From NCBI GenBank assembly GCA_002411515.1, contig DHTF01000054.1:1-16328 (forward strand): a DNA stretch of 16,328 nt, read 5' to 3'. The position numbers were made by a program, and so were the translations under genes. The number at the start of each line of letters is the position of its first letter. The stretch's first letter is position 1. This document shows positions 1 through 6,189 of this stretch, piece after piece. Below the pieces are notes generated by a model, which saw only the letters and a program-made list of their open reading frames with translations, was not told the origin of the DNA and did no database searches. Origin of the DNA: Proteiniphilum sp. UBA5267 (GTDB lineage Bacteria > Bacteroidota > Bacteroidia > Bacteroidales > Dysgonomonadaceae).

Positions 1-443
1 TCGCAGACGGTAATCTCAATGCCCAGGGCGGCAGCTTCCTCAAACATCGCATCGAGTGACATGACGTTTTGTTTTTTCATCAACCTTTTGATCATCATCG
101 GTCCCATGCCACACATGTTCATGTTGGAGAGCTTGAGTCTGTTTCGTCCTTTGGGGAGCATCATCCCGAACATCTTTGAGATGAAATCTTTGCCCTTCGC
201 CTTCTTTTTTGGATCGCGCAGGGCGGAGAGTGCCCAGAAGGAGAAAAAGAGTTTTACCTGAGAATCCATTGCAGCTGCTGCCAATGAGATAATCATTGCT
301 GCCAGGATCTTGTCCATGTCGCCCGATACGATGGCGATCGAAAGTTGGTCTTTCCGTGCATTCTCCATGTCGGAGGTTTTTGTCTTGAGCTTTTCCAACT
401 CTTGCTGGAGTGCTTCCATTGAAAGAGGAGTCGATGTTCCCAT
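1..443 (-). CDS. DsrE/DsrF/DrsH-like family protein (C-terminus cut by window edge)
   Basis: The reading frame opens at the ATG at 443-441 on the minus strand and stays open for 147 codons to the window start, so the protein is partial. After a short charged coiled-coil-like N-terminus it shows the family pattern: an I-A-I-V-S-G-D-x-D-K segment, then repeated small residues, FFSFWALSALR, a K-rich stretch, MFGMMLPKG, and an MNMCGMGP-type loop. It ends in I-T-V-C, where the conserved family cysteine sits. Members are small soluble proteins related to sulfur-relay DsrE/TusD or to peroxiredoxin-like proteins; their substrates are mostly unknown. The gene is divergent from a Crp/Fnr regulator that may carry an Fe-S cluster and lies near thioredoxin genes, so a role in sulfur or redox handling is an inference. 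No convincing promoter was found upstream of it. Confidence 0.85.
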   Translation of the reverse strand, partial: MGTSTPLSMEALQQELEKLKTKTSDMENARKDQLSIAIVSGDMDKILAAMIISLAAAAMDSQVKLFFSFWALSALRDPKKKAKGKDFISKMFGMMLPKGRNRLKLSNMNMCGMGPMMIKRLMKKQNVMSLDAMFEEAAALGIEITVC

Positions 444-538
444 AATTTGCCAGTATGATTTTGAAATTGAATACGATGCAAATTACGGAAAAAAAGAAGC
501 AATAATTTATTTTGTGGCAGTGCAGAATTTTACACTAT

Positions 539-572
539 TTTGTGCGATATGTCACATCTTTCCCTATCTTTG
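539..572 (+). promoter_or_regulatory. Bacteroidetes-type promoter of the first Crp/Fnr gene
   Basis: TTTG at 539-542 and TATCTTTG at 565-572, 22 nt apart, match the Bacteroidetes -33/-7 consensus. The predicted start near 576 gives a leader of about 65 nt before the ATG at 643. Confidence 0.65.
541..556. promoter_or_regulatory. CRP-like palindrome within the promoter spacer
   Basis: TGTGCGATATGTCACA has identical TGTG/CACA ends and a symmetric ATAT core (12 of 16 positions symmetric), resembling a Crp/Fnr family operator. It lies between the -33 and -7 elements, where a bound protein would block polymerase. Autorepression is therefore possible but inferred. Confidence 0.4.
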
Positions 573-642
573 TAGGGATGTTAGGTTAACCGGGTGAATA
601 TCATCTGGTTCTTCTAAAATCTGTATATAAATTGTGGCAGCA

Positions 643-1320
643 ATGAGAAATGAATGTATCGATTGTGACTGTGTCCTGAAATCATCCGTTCAGATGAAGG
701 ATTGTCAGCTGGAGCTGCTAGGTGGCAGCCATGCGGTAGTCAAATTCAAGAGAGGAGATACCATCATCCGCCAGGGTGTCTTCTCTACCAATGTAATCTT
801 CCTGCGCAAGGGAATGGCCAAGGTACATCTCTCCGGTCCTTCCCGTGAGCAGATCGTGAAGCTGGTGAAGGCGCCCACCTATCTGGGACTACCCACCACC
901 TTTGGCGACAAGATCAACCAGTATAGCGTGACCGCCGTGACGGAGTCGGAGGTTTGTTTTATCGATGTCGGTGTATTTAAGAAGTTGCTAGCCGAGAATA
1001 ATGACTTTTCCTCCTATATCCTGATGGAGCTCTCCAAAAGTGAACTGGAGGCCTATAAACGTTGTGCAAGCCGTACGCAGAAGCAGCTAAGAGGCAACCT
1101 GGCCGATGTGCTGCTGGAGTTTTCCGAACAACTGTTCGAATCGGACCGCTTCCTGCTCCCTCTCTCCCAGTCAGACATCGGAAACTGGGTGGATGCCGGG
1201 AGGGAGAGCATCAACCGTGCCCTCTCCGAGTTCATCGCCGACGGTATCATCCGCATGGAAGGAAAACAGGTGACGATACTCGATCAGAAACTGCTGCAGC
1301 TAATCAGTCAAAATGGCTGA
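643..1320 (+). CDS. Crp/Fnr family regulator with FNR-like cysteine set
   Basis: This is a 225-residue transcription factor with a cyclic-nucleotide-type beta-barrel (about residues 25-110), a dimerisation helix and a C-terminal winged helix. The ATG at 643 is preferred over the in-frame GTG at 634. The N-terminus carries C5, C8, C10 and C21. A further C105 lies in the segment T-E-S-E-V-C-F-I, which aligns with the segment around Cys122 of E. coli FNR. FNR uses three N-terminal cysteines plus Cys122 to hold an oxygen-labile [4Fe-4S] cluster, so a similar cluster is plausible here, although the N-terminal spacing differs (C-x2-C-x-C). The recognition helix reads G-R-E-S-I-N-R, with Glu188 and Arg192 matching FNR Glu209 and Arg213 and Asn191 replacing Ser212. 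The gene ends tail to tail with a second Crp/Fnr gene. Confidence 0.9.
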   Translation: MRNECIDCDCVLKSSVQMKDCQLELLGGSHAVVKFKRGDTIIRQGVFSTNVIFLRKGMAKVHLSGPSREQIVKLVKAPTYLGLPTTFGDKINQYSVTAVTESEVCFIDVGVFKKLLAENNDFSSYILMELSKSELEAYKRCASRTQKQLRGNLADVLLEFSEQLFESDRFLLPLSQSDIGNWVDAGRESINRALSEFIADGIIRMEGKQVTILDQKLLQLISQNG

Positions 1321-1363
1321 TGTTTGCAGATTTAAGTTGACAGCCTTCGTGTAACCTGTAAAG

Positions 1364-2044
1364 TTACCCCAACCGCTCAATTTTCTCCAATTCAGCCCTG
1401 TTTCGGATGGTAATTCCTTTGCCTTCAAGGGCGATGATCCCGTCCCGTTCAAATTCCTTCAGCAACTTGATGGCACTCTCTGTGGCCACCGACGCGAAAT
1501 TGGCCAGATCCTGCCGGGATAAATACTGAAACACATTTTGGTCACTGAAATGGTCACTGCTCAGATAGAGCAGGGTAGATGCCAACTTGCCTCGCATCTG
1601 CTTGTAGGTCATGTTGGCGATGATGGTCAGCAGCTGCCGTTCGTTGCGGTAGTTGCGAGAGGTGATGCGCATGGCAAATTGGGCATTGTTGAGCAGAAGG
1701 TTGCGCATCTGCTCCTTGTCGATCATGCATATCGCGGCGTCGGTGAGGGCCACGGCAGAGGTGGCGTGCAATGCTTCGCCAAAGAGGGAGGCGAAGCCCA
1801 GAAAGTCGCCTGCCTGCGCCAACTGTAGGTTGAGCTGTTTATCCCTGCCTGTCTGCAGGTACACCTTCACCAGTCCCTCGGTGATCAGCAGAAGATGCGT
1901 GGAGAAAGCACCCTGCTTGAACAGGTTCTCCCCTGCCAGATAAGTAAGTTCCGTCTTGCCGGTGTTAATCTGTTGCAGTTCCTGCGGTGACAGGTCGCGG
2001 AAGCATGCCACCATCTTTTCGCAATTTTCCATTTCGTGATTCAT
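1364..2044 (-). CDS. Second Crp/Fnr family regulator
   Basis: This 226-residue protein has the Crp/Fnr layout: a beta-barrel sensor (about 25-115, with the L-A-G-E-N-L-F-K-Q-G-A-F-S motif), a long dimer helix, and a winged helix (about 170-215) with recognition segment A-T-E-S-A-I-K-L-L. Cysteines occur at 8, 14 and 106. C8-x5-C14 has the spacing of FNR Cys23/Cys29, and C106 aligns with FNR Cys122. Only two N-terminal cysteines exist, so a four-cysteine cluster would need another ligand. The recognition helix keeps the Glu but has Lys in place of the FNR Arg, suggesting a different target sequence from its neighbour. The gene is divergent from the thioredoxin-like gene across a 189-bp gap containing an FNR-like palindrome. 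Effector and regulon are unknown. Confidence 0.88.
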   Translation of the reverse strand: MNHEMENCEKMVACFRDLSPQELQQINTGKTELTYLAGENLFKQGAFSTHLLLITEGLVKVYLQTGRDKQLNLQLAQAGDFLGFASLFGEALHATSAVALTDAAICMIDKEQMRNLLLNNAQFAMRITSRNYRNERQLLTIIANMTYKQMRGKLASTLLYLSSDHFSDQNVFQYLSRQDLANFASVATESAIKLLKEFERDGIIALEGKGITIRNRAELEKIERLG

Positions 2045-2075
2045 CGGTTCCCCTTTTCTTCATTTTTATACAGAA

Positions 2076-2083
2076 CAAAGATA
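2076..2083 (-). promoter_or_regulatory. -7 element of the second Crp/Fnr gene
   Basis: On the minus strand this reads TATCTTTG, a perfect TAnnTTTG match 32 nt upstream of the ATG. No TTTG is present at the usual -33 distance. The FNR-like palindrome at 2100-2113 occupies about that position, so activator dependence is possible. Confidence 0.5.
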
Positions 2084-2099
2084 TCATCTTTTCCGGAAA

Positions 2100-2113
2100 C
2101 TGATTTATATCAG
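2100..2113. promoter_or_regulatory. FNR-like operator palindrome
   Basis: CTGATTTATATCAG is symmetric at 12 of 14 positions and resembles the FNR site TTGAT-N4-ATCAA. It lies between the divergent second Crp/Fnr gene and the thioredoxin-like gene, centred about 35 bp upstream of the predicted minus-strand start and about 95 bp upstream of the predicted plus-strand start. Confidence 0.5.
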
Positions 2114-2165
2114 CCAAACAACTGATGCATTTCATCCTGTGCCATGGAATTTGTCAGTGCTGTTT

Positions 2166-2198
2166 TTTGATTCTCATTCTTGATAACGCCTACCTTTG
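2166..2198 (+). promoter_or_regulatory. Bacteroidetes-type promoter of the thioredoxin-like operon
   Basis: TTTG at 2166-2169 and TACCTTTG at 2191-2198 are 21 nt apart, matching the -33/-7 consensus. The inferred start near 2202 precludes use of the in-frame ATG at 2180 and supports the ATG at 2234. Confidence 0.65.
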
Positions 2199-2233
2199 TC
2201 GCAGTTATTAATCAATATAAAAACAACAGTAAG

Positions 2234-2581
2234 ATGAAGTATTTAAGAACCAATATTCAGGAAATTGAAACGGCTGCCGAGTTGCAGAAAATTATCAGTG
2301 AACAGGAAAACGTGATGGTATGCTGCGGTCGAATGGGCCCTATGTGCATCCCGGTATATGAAATTATGGAAGAACTGGAGGAAGAGTATGAGAACGTGAA
2401 ATTTTATTCCATGGCTTTCGATAGTCCCGAATCGGATGTGATCAGAAGTGCACCCGAGTGTCGTGGGTTCATGGGGTTACCGTTTACCATGTACTACAAG
2501 AATGGTAAAGTGGCCAAAGCAACGACCAGCATCCAGAGCATGCCACAGGTGAAGGGGAATCTCGATCAGTATCTCTCTTAG
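2234..2581 (+). CDS. Atypical thioredoxin-family protein
   Basis: This 115-residue thioredoxin-fold protein is about the normal thioredoxin length. The ATG at 2234 is chosen because the promoter lies over the upstream in-frame ATG at 2180. The beta-strand N-V-M-V leads into C30-C31-G-R-M-G-P-M-C38. Aligned with the canonical WCGPC, the second cysteine corresponds to C38, but the first is replaced by Gly35 and the Trp by Met34; C30/C31 lie just before. A fourth cysteine, C76, precedes the loop carrying the cis-proline P83 (G-L-P-F-T). The fold assignment is firm and the disulfide chemistry is uncertain. A TrxB-like gene follows 125 bp downstream on the same strand, making a natural reductase partner. 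The gene could be controlled by the adjacent Fnr-like regulators. Confidence 0.85.
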   Translation: MKYLRTNIQEIETAAELQKIISEQENVMVCCGRMGPMCIPVYEIMEELEEEYENVKFYSMAFDSPESDVIRSAPECRGFMGLPFTMYYKNGKVAKATTSIQSMPQVKGNLDQYLS

Positions 2582-2600
2582 GAGAGGGACAAAGAGAAAC

Positions 2601-2644
2601 AGATGGGGGGAAGACACTGACAGAACAGCGAACTCCTCCCATCT
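2601..2644 (+). other. Intercistronic hairpin between the thioredoxin-like and reductase genes
   Basis: AGATGGGGGG (2601-2610) pairs with CCTCCCATCT (2635-2644), a 10-bp stem with one G-U pair and a 24-nt loop. No T-run follows, so it is not a standard terminator. It could protect or mark a processed transcript end and set unequal expression of the two genes. Confidence 0.45.
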
Positions 2645-2706
2645 TCCAGCATAAACAAGTTGACGGGATATGAATTACAATGAGACAAGCTATTGAAGGA
2701 GATAAG

Positions 2707-3636
2707 ATGGAAAAGATATATGATGTGATGATTCTGGGCGCCGGTGCAGCAGGCCTTTCAGCCGGTATTTACGCATCCCGCGGAAAGCTGGATACGTTGA
2801 TCCTGAGTGAGGGTGTGACTGGTGGACAGATGGTACTGACCAATGAGATTGCCAACTATCCGGGGGCGGAAATGGTAAAGGGATATGAGTTGGCTGACAT
2901 CATGAAGCGTCAGGCAAAAAGTTTCGGATGTACGCTCAAGGCCAATGTGAAAATTGTGGCTTATCGTTTGGCAGAAGAGATCAAAGAGGTTGAGCTGGAA
3001 GACGGTCGCGTGTTCCGGGCAAAGACGGTCATCCTGGCACCTGGTGGAAAACCCCGGTCACTCAGTATCCCCGGTGAGAAAGAGTATGAAGGGCGGGGAA
3101 TATCCTACTGTGCTACCTGCGATGCCGATTTCTTCCGCGACAAAAAGCTGGTTGTGGTAGGTGGCGGTAACTCGGCACTGGAAGAAGCGGTGACCCTTAC
3201 CCATTTTGCCTCCCATGTGACGGTAGTGCATCAGTTTGATCATTTCCAGGCATTTGCACATGCGGTGGAGGAGGCAAAAAGCAATCCGAAAATCAGTTTT
3301 ATCATGGAGTCGGAGTTGCGTGCATACGAGGGTAACGGTACCCTGCAGAAGGTGCAGATAGAGCATCTGAAGACGGGTGCACTGACTTATCTGGAGACCG
3401 ACGGTGTCTTCGTCTTCATCGGTTATATGCCCAATACCACCGTTTTCAAGGGAATGGTAGCGCTGAACGAGCGGAACGAAATCGTGGTGGATGAGTCCAT
3501 GAAGACAAATCTCCCAGGGGTTTTTGCTGCAGGCGACTGCGTGACAAAACGATACAGGCAGGTAACCACGGCTGTAAGCGATGGCACCATTGCGGCTCTC
3601 AGCGCCACCGAATACGTTCGCTCGGCTTCGGTGTGA
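2707..3636 (+). CDS. TrxB-like flavoprotein lacking the usual NADPH motif
   Basis: This 309-residue protein has the low-molecular-weight thioredoxin reductase layout. FAD-binding G-A-G-A-A-G is at 11-16, the redox motif C-A-T-C at 135-138, the second nucleotide-binding motif G-G-G-N-S-A at 152-157, and the C-terminal FAD motif A-A-G-D-C at 274-278 with a following R-Q-V-T-T-A segment. The ATG at 2707 is preferred over the one at 2680 because GAAGGAG lies 5 nt before it. Where E. coli TrxB has HRRDGFRA, whose arginines bind the NADPH 2'-phosphate, this protein has H-Q-F-D-H-F-Q-A (175-182). It may therefore use NADH or another donor. The likely partner is the atypical thioredoxin upstream. It belongs to the TrxB superfamily, but calling it a standard NADPH enzyme would be unsafe. 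Confidence 0.85.
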   Translation: MEKIYDVMILGAGAAGLSAGIYASRGKLDTLILSEGVTGGQMVLTNEIANYPGAEMVKGYELADIMKRQAKSFGCTLKANVKIVAYRLAEEIKEVELEDGRVFRAKTVILAPGGKPRSLSIPGEKEYEGRGISYCATCDADFFRDKKLVVVGGGNSALEEAVTLTHFASHVTVVHQFDHFQAFAHAVEEAKSNPKISFIMESELRAYEGNGTLQKVQIEHLKTGALTYLETDGVFVFIGYMPNTTVFKGMVALNERNEIVVDESMKTNLPGVFAAGDCVTKRYRQVTTAVSDGTIAALSATEYVRSASV

Positions 3637-3671
3637 GATGCACAATACAACCAGGAGAATTAATCATTTGC

Positions 3672-3746
3672 GTTTCGCAGGGGATGTATACAGCTAAATT
3701 CTCAACTTTAGCTGTATACATCCCCAATTTTATAAACATGCGAAAC
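3672..3746. repeat. Composite inverted repeat with 19-bp perfect arms
   Basis: Perfect 19-bp arms at 3680-3698 and 3707-3725 (GGGGATGTATACAGCTAAA and its complement) enclose an 8-nt loop. An outer pair, GTTTCGCA at 3672-3679 and TGCGAAAC at 3739-3746, continues the symmetry after a 13-nt insertion on the right side only. There is no good T-run, so a simple rho-independent terminator is not the best fit, though it may still stop or stabilise the transcript ending after the TrxB-like gene. A MITE-like or remnant insertion-sequence end is an alternative. Confidence 0.7.
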
Positions 3747-3754
3747 TTGCATAA

Positions 3755-3859
3755 ATAATAGACAGGTACTTTGTACCGACCATGGATGGCGAGCCCGACG
3801 GAAAAGTTAAACCGAATGGATTGAAAACGACCAAAGATGCTGCTGTGTGGTTAAATTAA
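3755..3859 (+). other. Short open frame in the gap before glpK, possible gene remnant
   Basis: Within the 304-bp gap 3637-3940, a frame is open from 3755, with an ATG at 3782 and TAA at 3857-3859, giving 25 codons (starts M-D-G-E-P-D-G-K). The composition looks protein-like rather than random, but no family is recognised and no ribosome-binding site is clear. It begins just after a small hairpin GGTAC-TTT-GTACC (3765-3777). It could be a decayed gene end, a leader peptide of glpK, or chance. The rest of the gap holds the inverted repeat and AT-rich sequence. Confidence 0.2.
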
Positions 3860-3940
3860 GGCGAAGATTTTTTTTAATCTCAAAATTAATTTCTATCATT
3901 GTCCCCGCTTAGTTGACTTTTACACACAATCGACAGTATA

Positions 3941-5443
3941 ATGGAAAAATACATTCTTTCACTTGACTCCGGAACAACCAGTAATCGTGCCATCCTTTTT
4001 GACCATTCGGGCAGAATTATGGGCTCTGCACAAAAAGAATTTGCCCAGTTTTTTCCGCAACAGGCATGGGTTGAACATGACCCGCTGCTGATTTGGGAGA
4101 CCGTGCTGCAAGTTGCACGCGAAGTGATGCAGCAGGGCAATGTCACACCCGTTCAAATTGCCGGGATTGGAATAACCAATCAACGCGAGACTACCCTTGT
4201 GTGGGATCGCGAAACCGGTCTCCCCGTATACAATGCCATTGTTTGGCAAGACCGGCGCACTGCCGGTTACTGCGATGAACTCAAAGAAAAAGGTCTTGAA
4301 AAAATAGTGACCGAAAAAACCGGCCTGCTCATCGATGCCTATTTTTCGGCCACAAAAATAAGGTGGATCCTCGACCATGTGGCAGGTGCACAAGAAAAAG
4401 CAAAAACCGGAAAACTCCTTTTTGGCACGGTCGACAGTTGGCTGGTCTGGAAACTTACCGGAGGAAAAACACATCTCACAGACGCTACAAACGCCAGCAG
4501 AACCATGCTGTTCAATATCCATACCTTACAATGGGATCAAGATCTGTTGACACTTTTTGACATCCCTGCTGAAATGTTACCAGCAGTTAACCCCAGTAGT
4601 CAGATCTATGGCTATACAACGCCGGACTGCTTTGGAAGCGAAATTCCCATATCCGGAATTGCGGGTGATCAACAAGCCGCACTCTTCGGACAAATGTGCA
4701 TCGAAAAAGGGATGGTGAAAAACACATATGGTACAGGTTGTTTTGTGGTAATGAACACGGGAAACAAACCTGTTGCATCTAAAAACAAGCTGCTGACGAC
4801 CATTGGCTGGCAAATTGGTGACGAAGTGACCTATGCGCTGGAGGGCAGTATTTTTGTCGGCGGTGCAGTGGTGCAGTGGTTGCGCGACCAGTTGGGAATC
4901 ATCCGTTCCTCATCAGAAACAGAAGCTTTGGCCGGCGAAGTGGAAAACAACGGCGGCGTTTCCTTCGTACCGGCGTTTGTCGGCTTGGGGGCTCCCCATT
5001 GGGATCAATATGCCACAGGGACCATCATCGGCCTCACCCGCGGTACCGGAAAAGCACATATTGCCAGGGCGGCACTCGAAGCCATTGCATTCCACTCCAT
5101 GGAAGTGATCGAAACTATGGTATCCGATTCCGGAATCGAACTGAATGAACTGCGTGTCGATGGCGGTGCAGCCGTGAATAACCTCTTGATGCAAATCCAG
5201 TCAGATGCAATCGGACGAAATGTGGTGCGGCCTAAAATTACAGAAACAACTGCCTTGGGTGCGGCCTATTTTGCAGGTCTGGCCGTTGGATTTTGGAAAA
5301 GCATCGAAGAAATAAAGGATCAATGGCAGGTCGACAGGAAATTTATTCCCGAAGCAAAAGAAAGCGAAATTAAAAACACAATCACCAATTGGAAAAGAGC
5401 AGTCGAACGCTGTAAGAATTGGCATAACACGGAATCGATATGA
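3941..5443 (+). CDS. glpK: Glycerol kinase
   Basis: It catalyses ATP-dependent phosphorylation of glycerol to sn-glycerol 3-phosphate in the cytoplasm, trapping glycerol brought in by the next gene. The 500-residue length is normal. FGGY-family signatures are all present: D-S-G-T-T-S at 9-14, N-Q-R-E-T-T at 80-85, W-Q-D-R-R-T at 102-107, T-D-A-T-N-A-S-R-T (about 180-188), [10 protein letters not shown] at 242-251 with the catalytic aspartate D243, and a C-terminal [11 protein letters not shown]-site segment. The start at M-E-K-Y-I is where family members begin. Its stop overlaps the glpF start (ATGA), so the two are translationally coupled. Lysine is coded almost always by AAA, unlike flanking genes. 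No glycerol-3-phosphate dehydrogenase gene is visible nearby. Confidence 0.97.
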   Translation: MEKYILSLDSGTTSNRAILFDHSGRIMGSAQKEFAQFFPQQAWVEHDPLLIWETVLQVAREVMQQGNVTPVQIAGIGITNQRETTLVWDRETGLPVYNAIVWQDRRTAGYCDELKEKGLEKIVTEKTGLLIDAYFSATKIRWILDHVAGAQEKAKTGKLLFGTVDSWLVWKLTGGKTHLTDATNASRTMLFNIHTLQWDQDLLTLFDIPAEMLPAVNPSSQIYGYTTPDCFGSEIPISGIAGDQQAALFGQMCIEKGMVKNTYGTGCFVVMNTGNKPVASKNKLLTTIGWQIGDEVTYALEGSIFVGGAVVQWLRDQLGIIRSSSETEALAGEVENNGGVSFVPAFVGLGAPHWDQYATGTIIGLTRGTGKAHIARAALEAIAFHSMEVIETMVSDSGIELNELRVDGGAAVNNLLMQIQSDAIGRNVVRPKITETTALGAAYFAGLAVGFWKSIEEIKDQWQVDRKFIPEAKESEIKNTITNWKRAVERCKNWHNTESI

Positions 5444-6189
5444 GCGAATTTTTTGGAGAATTTTTGGGTACGTTTATCATGATCTTGTTGGGCAACGGTA
5501 CGGTTTCCAATGTAAATCTCAACAAAACCAAAAGCCAGGGAGGTGGGTGGATCGTCATCACCGCTGGCTATTCAATGGCCGTATTTGTCGCAGTCTTACT
5601 GACGTCGGATATCAGTGGAGCGCATCTCAACCCCGCAGTGACACTGGGGTTGGCTTTCAGCGGACTGTTTGAATGGGCAAAAGTTGCTCCGTTCATTCTG
5701 GCACAAATGTTGGGTGCCATGTTGGGTGCATACACAGTTTATATTTACTTCAGGGAGCATTTCAAGATCACCACCACTCCCGGTATCAAGAAGGCCTGCT
5801 TTTGCACCGAACCGGCCATTAGAAATTTCCGGAACAATTTCTTCTCTGAATTTATCGGCACCTTTGTGCTCATTTTGGCGGTATTATTCATTTCGTTGCC
5901 GCAATTGCCGTATGAATCTATGGGAAGCACCAAGGTGGGGCTGGGCTCGTTGGGCGCACTGCCGGTAGCACTGGTGGTTTTTTCCATCGGGCTTGCTTTG
6001 GGAGGCACGACGGGGTATGCCATTAATCCTGCGCGTGACCTGGGACCACGCATTGTTCATGCGCTTATTCCGCTGAAAAATAAAGACAACAACGATTGGA
6101 AATATTCCTGGATACCTGTTGTTGGTCCCATTGCCGGAGCAGGGTTAGCCGCATTGATATATCAGCTCATTCACAATGTTTGTGCCTGA
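5440..6189 (+). CDS. glpF: Glycerol uptake facilitator (aquaglyceroporin)
   Basis: This inner-membrane channel of the MIP family has 249 residues and six predicted membrane segments. Both pore half-helix motifs are intact: N-P-A at 64-66 (H-L-N-P-A-V-T) and N-P-A-R at 196-199. The latter is followed by D-L-G-P-R; an Asp at this place is typical of glycerol-conducting rather than water-only channels. Its ATG overlaps the glpK TGA by four bases, so channel and kinase are co-expressed and act together: passive glycerol entry followed by phosphorylation. Its 3' end overlaps the convergent DUF4886 gene by 23 bp, so no separate terminator is present between them. Confidence 0.96.
   Translation: MSEFFGEFLGTFIMILLGNGTVSNVNLNKTKSQGGGWIVITAGYSMAVFVAVLLTSDISGAHLNPAVTLGLAFSGLFEWAKVAPFILAQMLGAMLGAYTVYIYFREHFKITTTPGIKKACFCTEPAIRNFRNNFFSEFIGTFVLILAVLFISLPQLPYESMGSTKVGLGSLGALPVALVVFSIGLALGGTTGYAINPARDLGPRIVHALIPLKNKDNNDWKYSWIPVVGPIAGAGLAALIYQLIHNVCA

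Noticed and set aside
1351..1367. GTAAC/GTTAC hairpin between the two Crp/Fnr stops
   Set aside because: Five base pairs without a T-run are too weak to call a terminator.
2180..2233. Longer N-terminus for the thioredoxin-like gene from ATG 2180
   Set aside because: The -7 element at 2191-2198 and predicted start near 2202 lie downstream of that ATG, and the added residues do not look like thioredoxin.
3058..3645. Minus-strand open frame of 195 codons opposite the TrxB-like gene
   Set aside because: It is fully antisense to a gene with intact flavoprotein motifs and shows no domain or ribosome-binding site.
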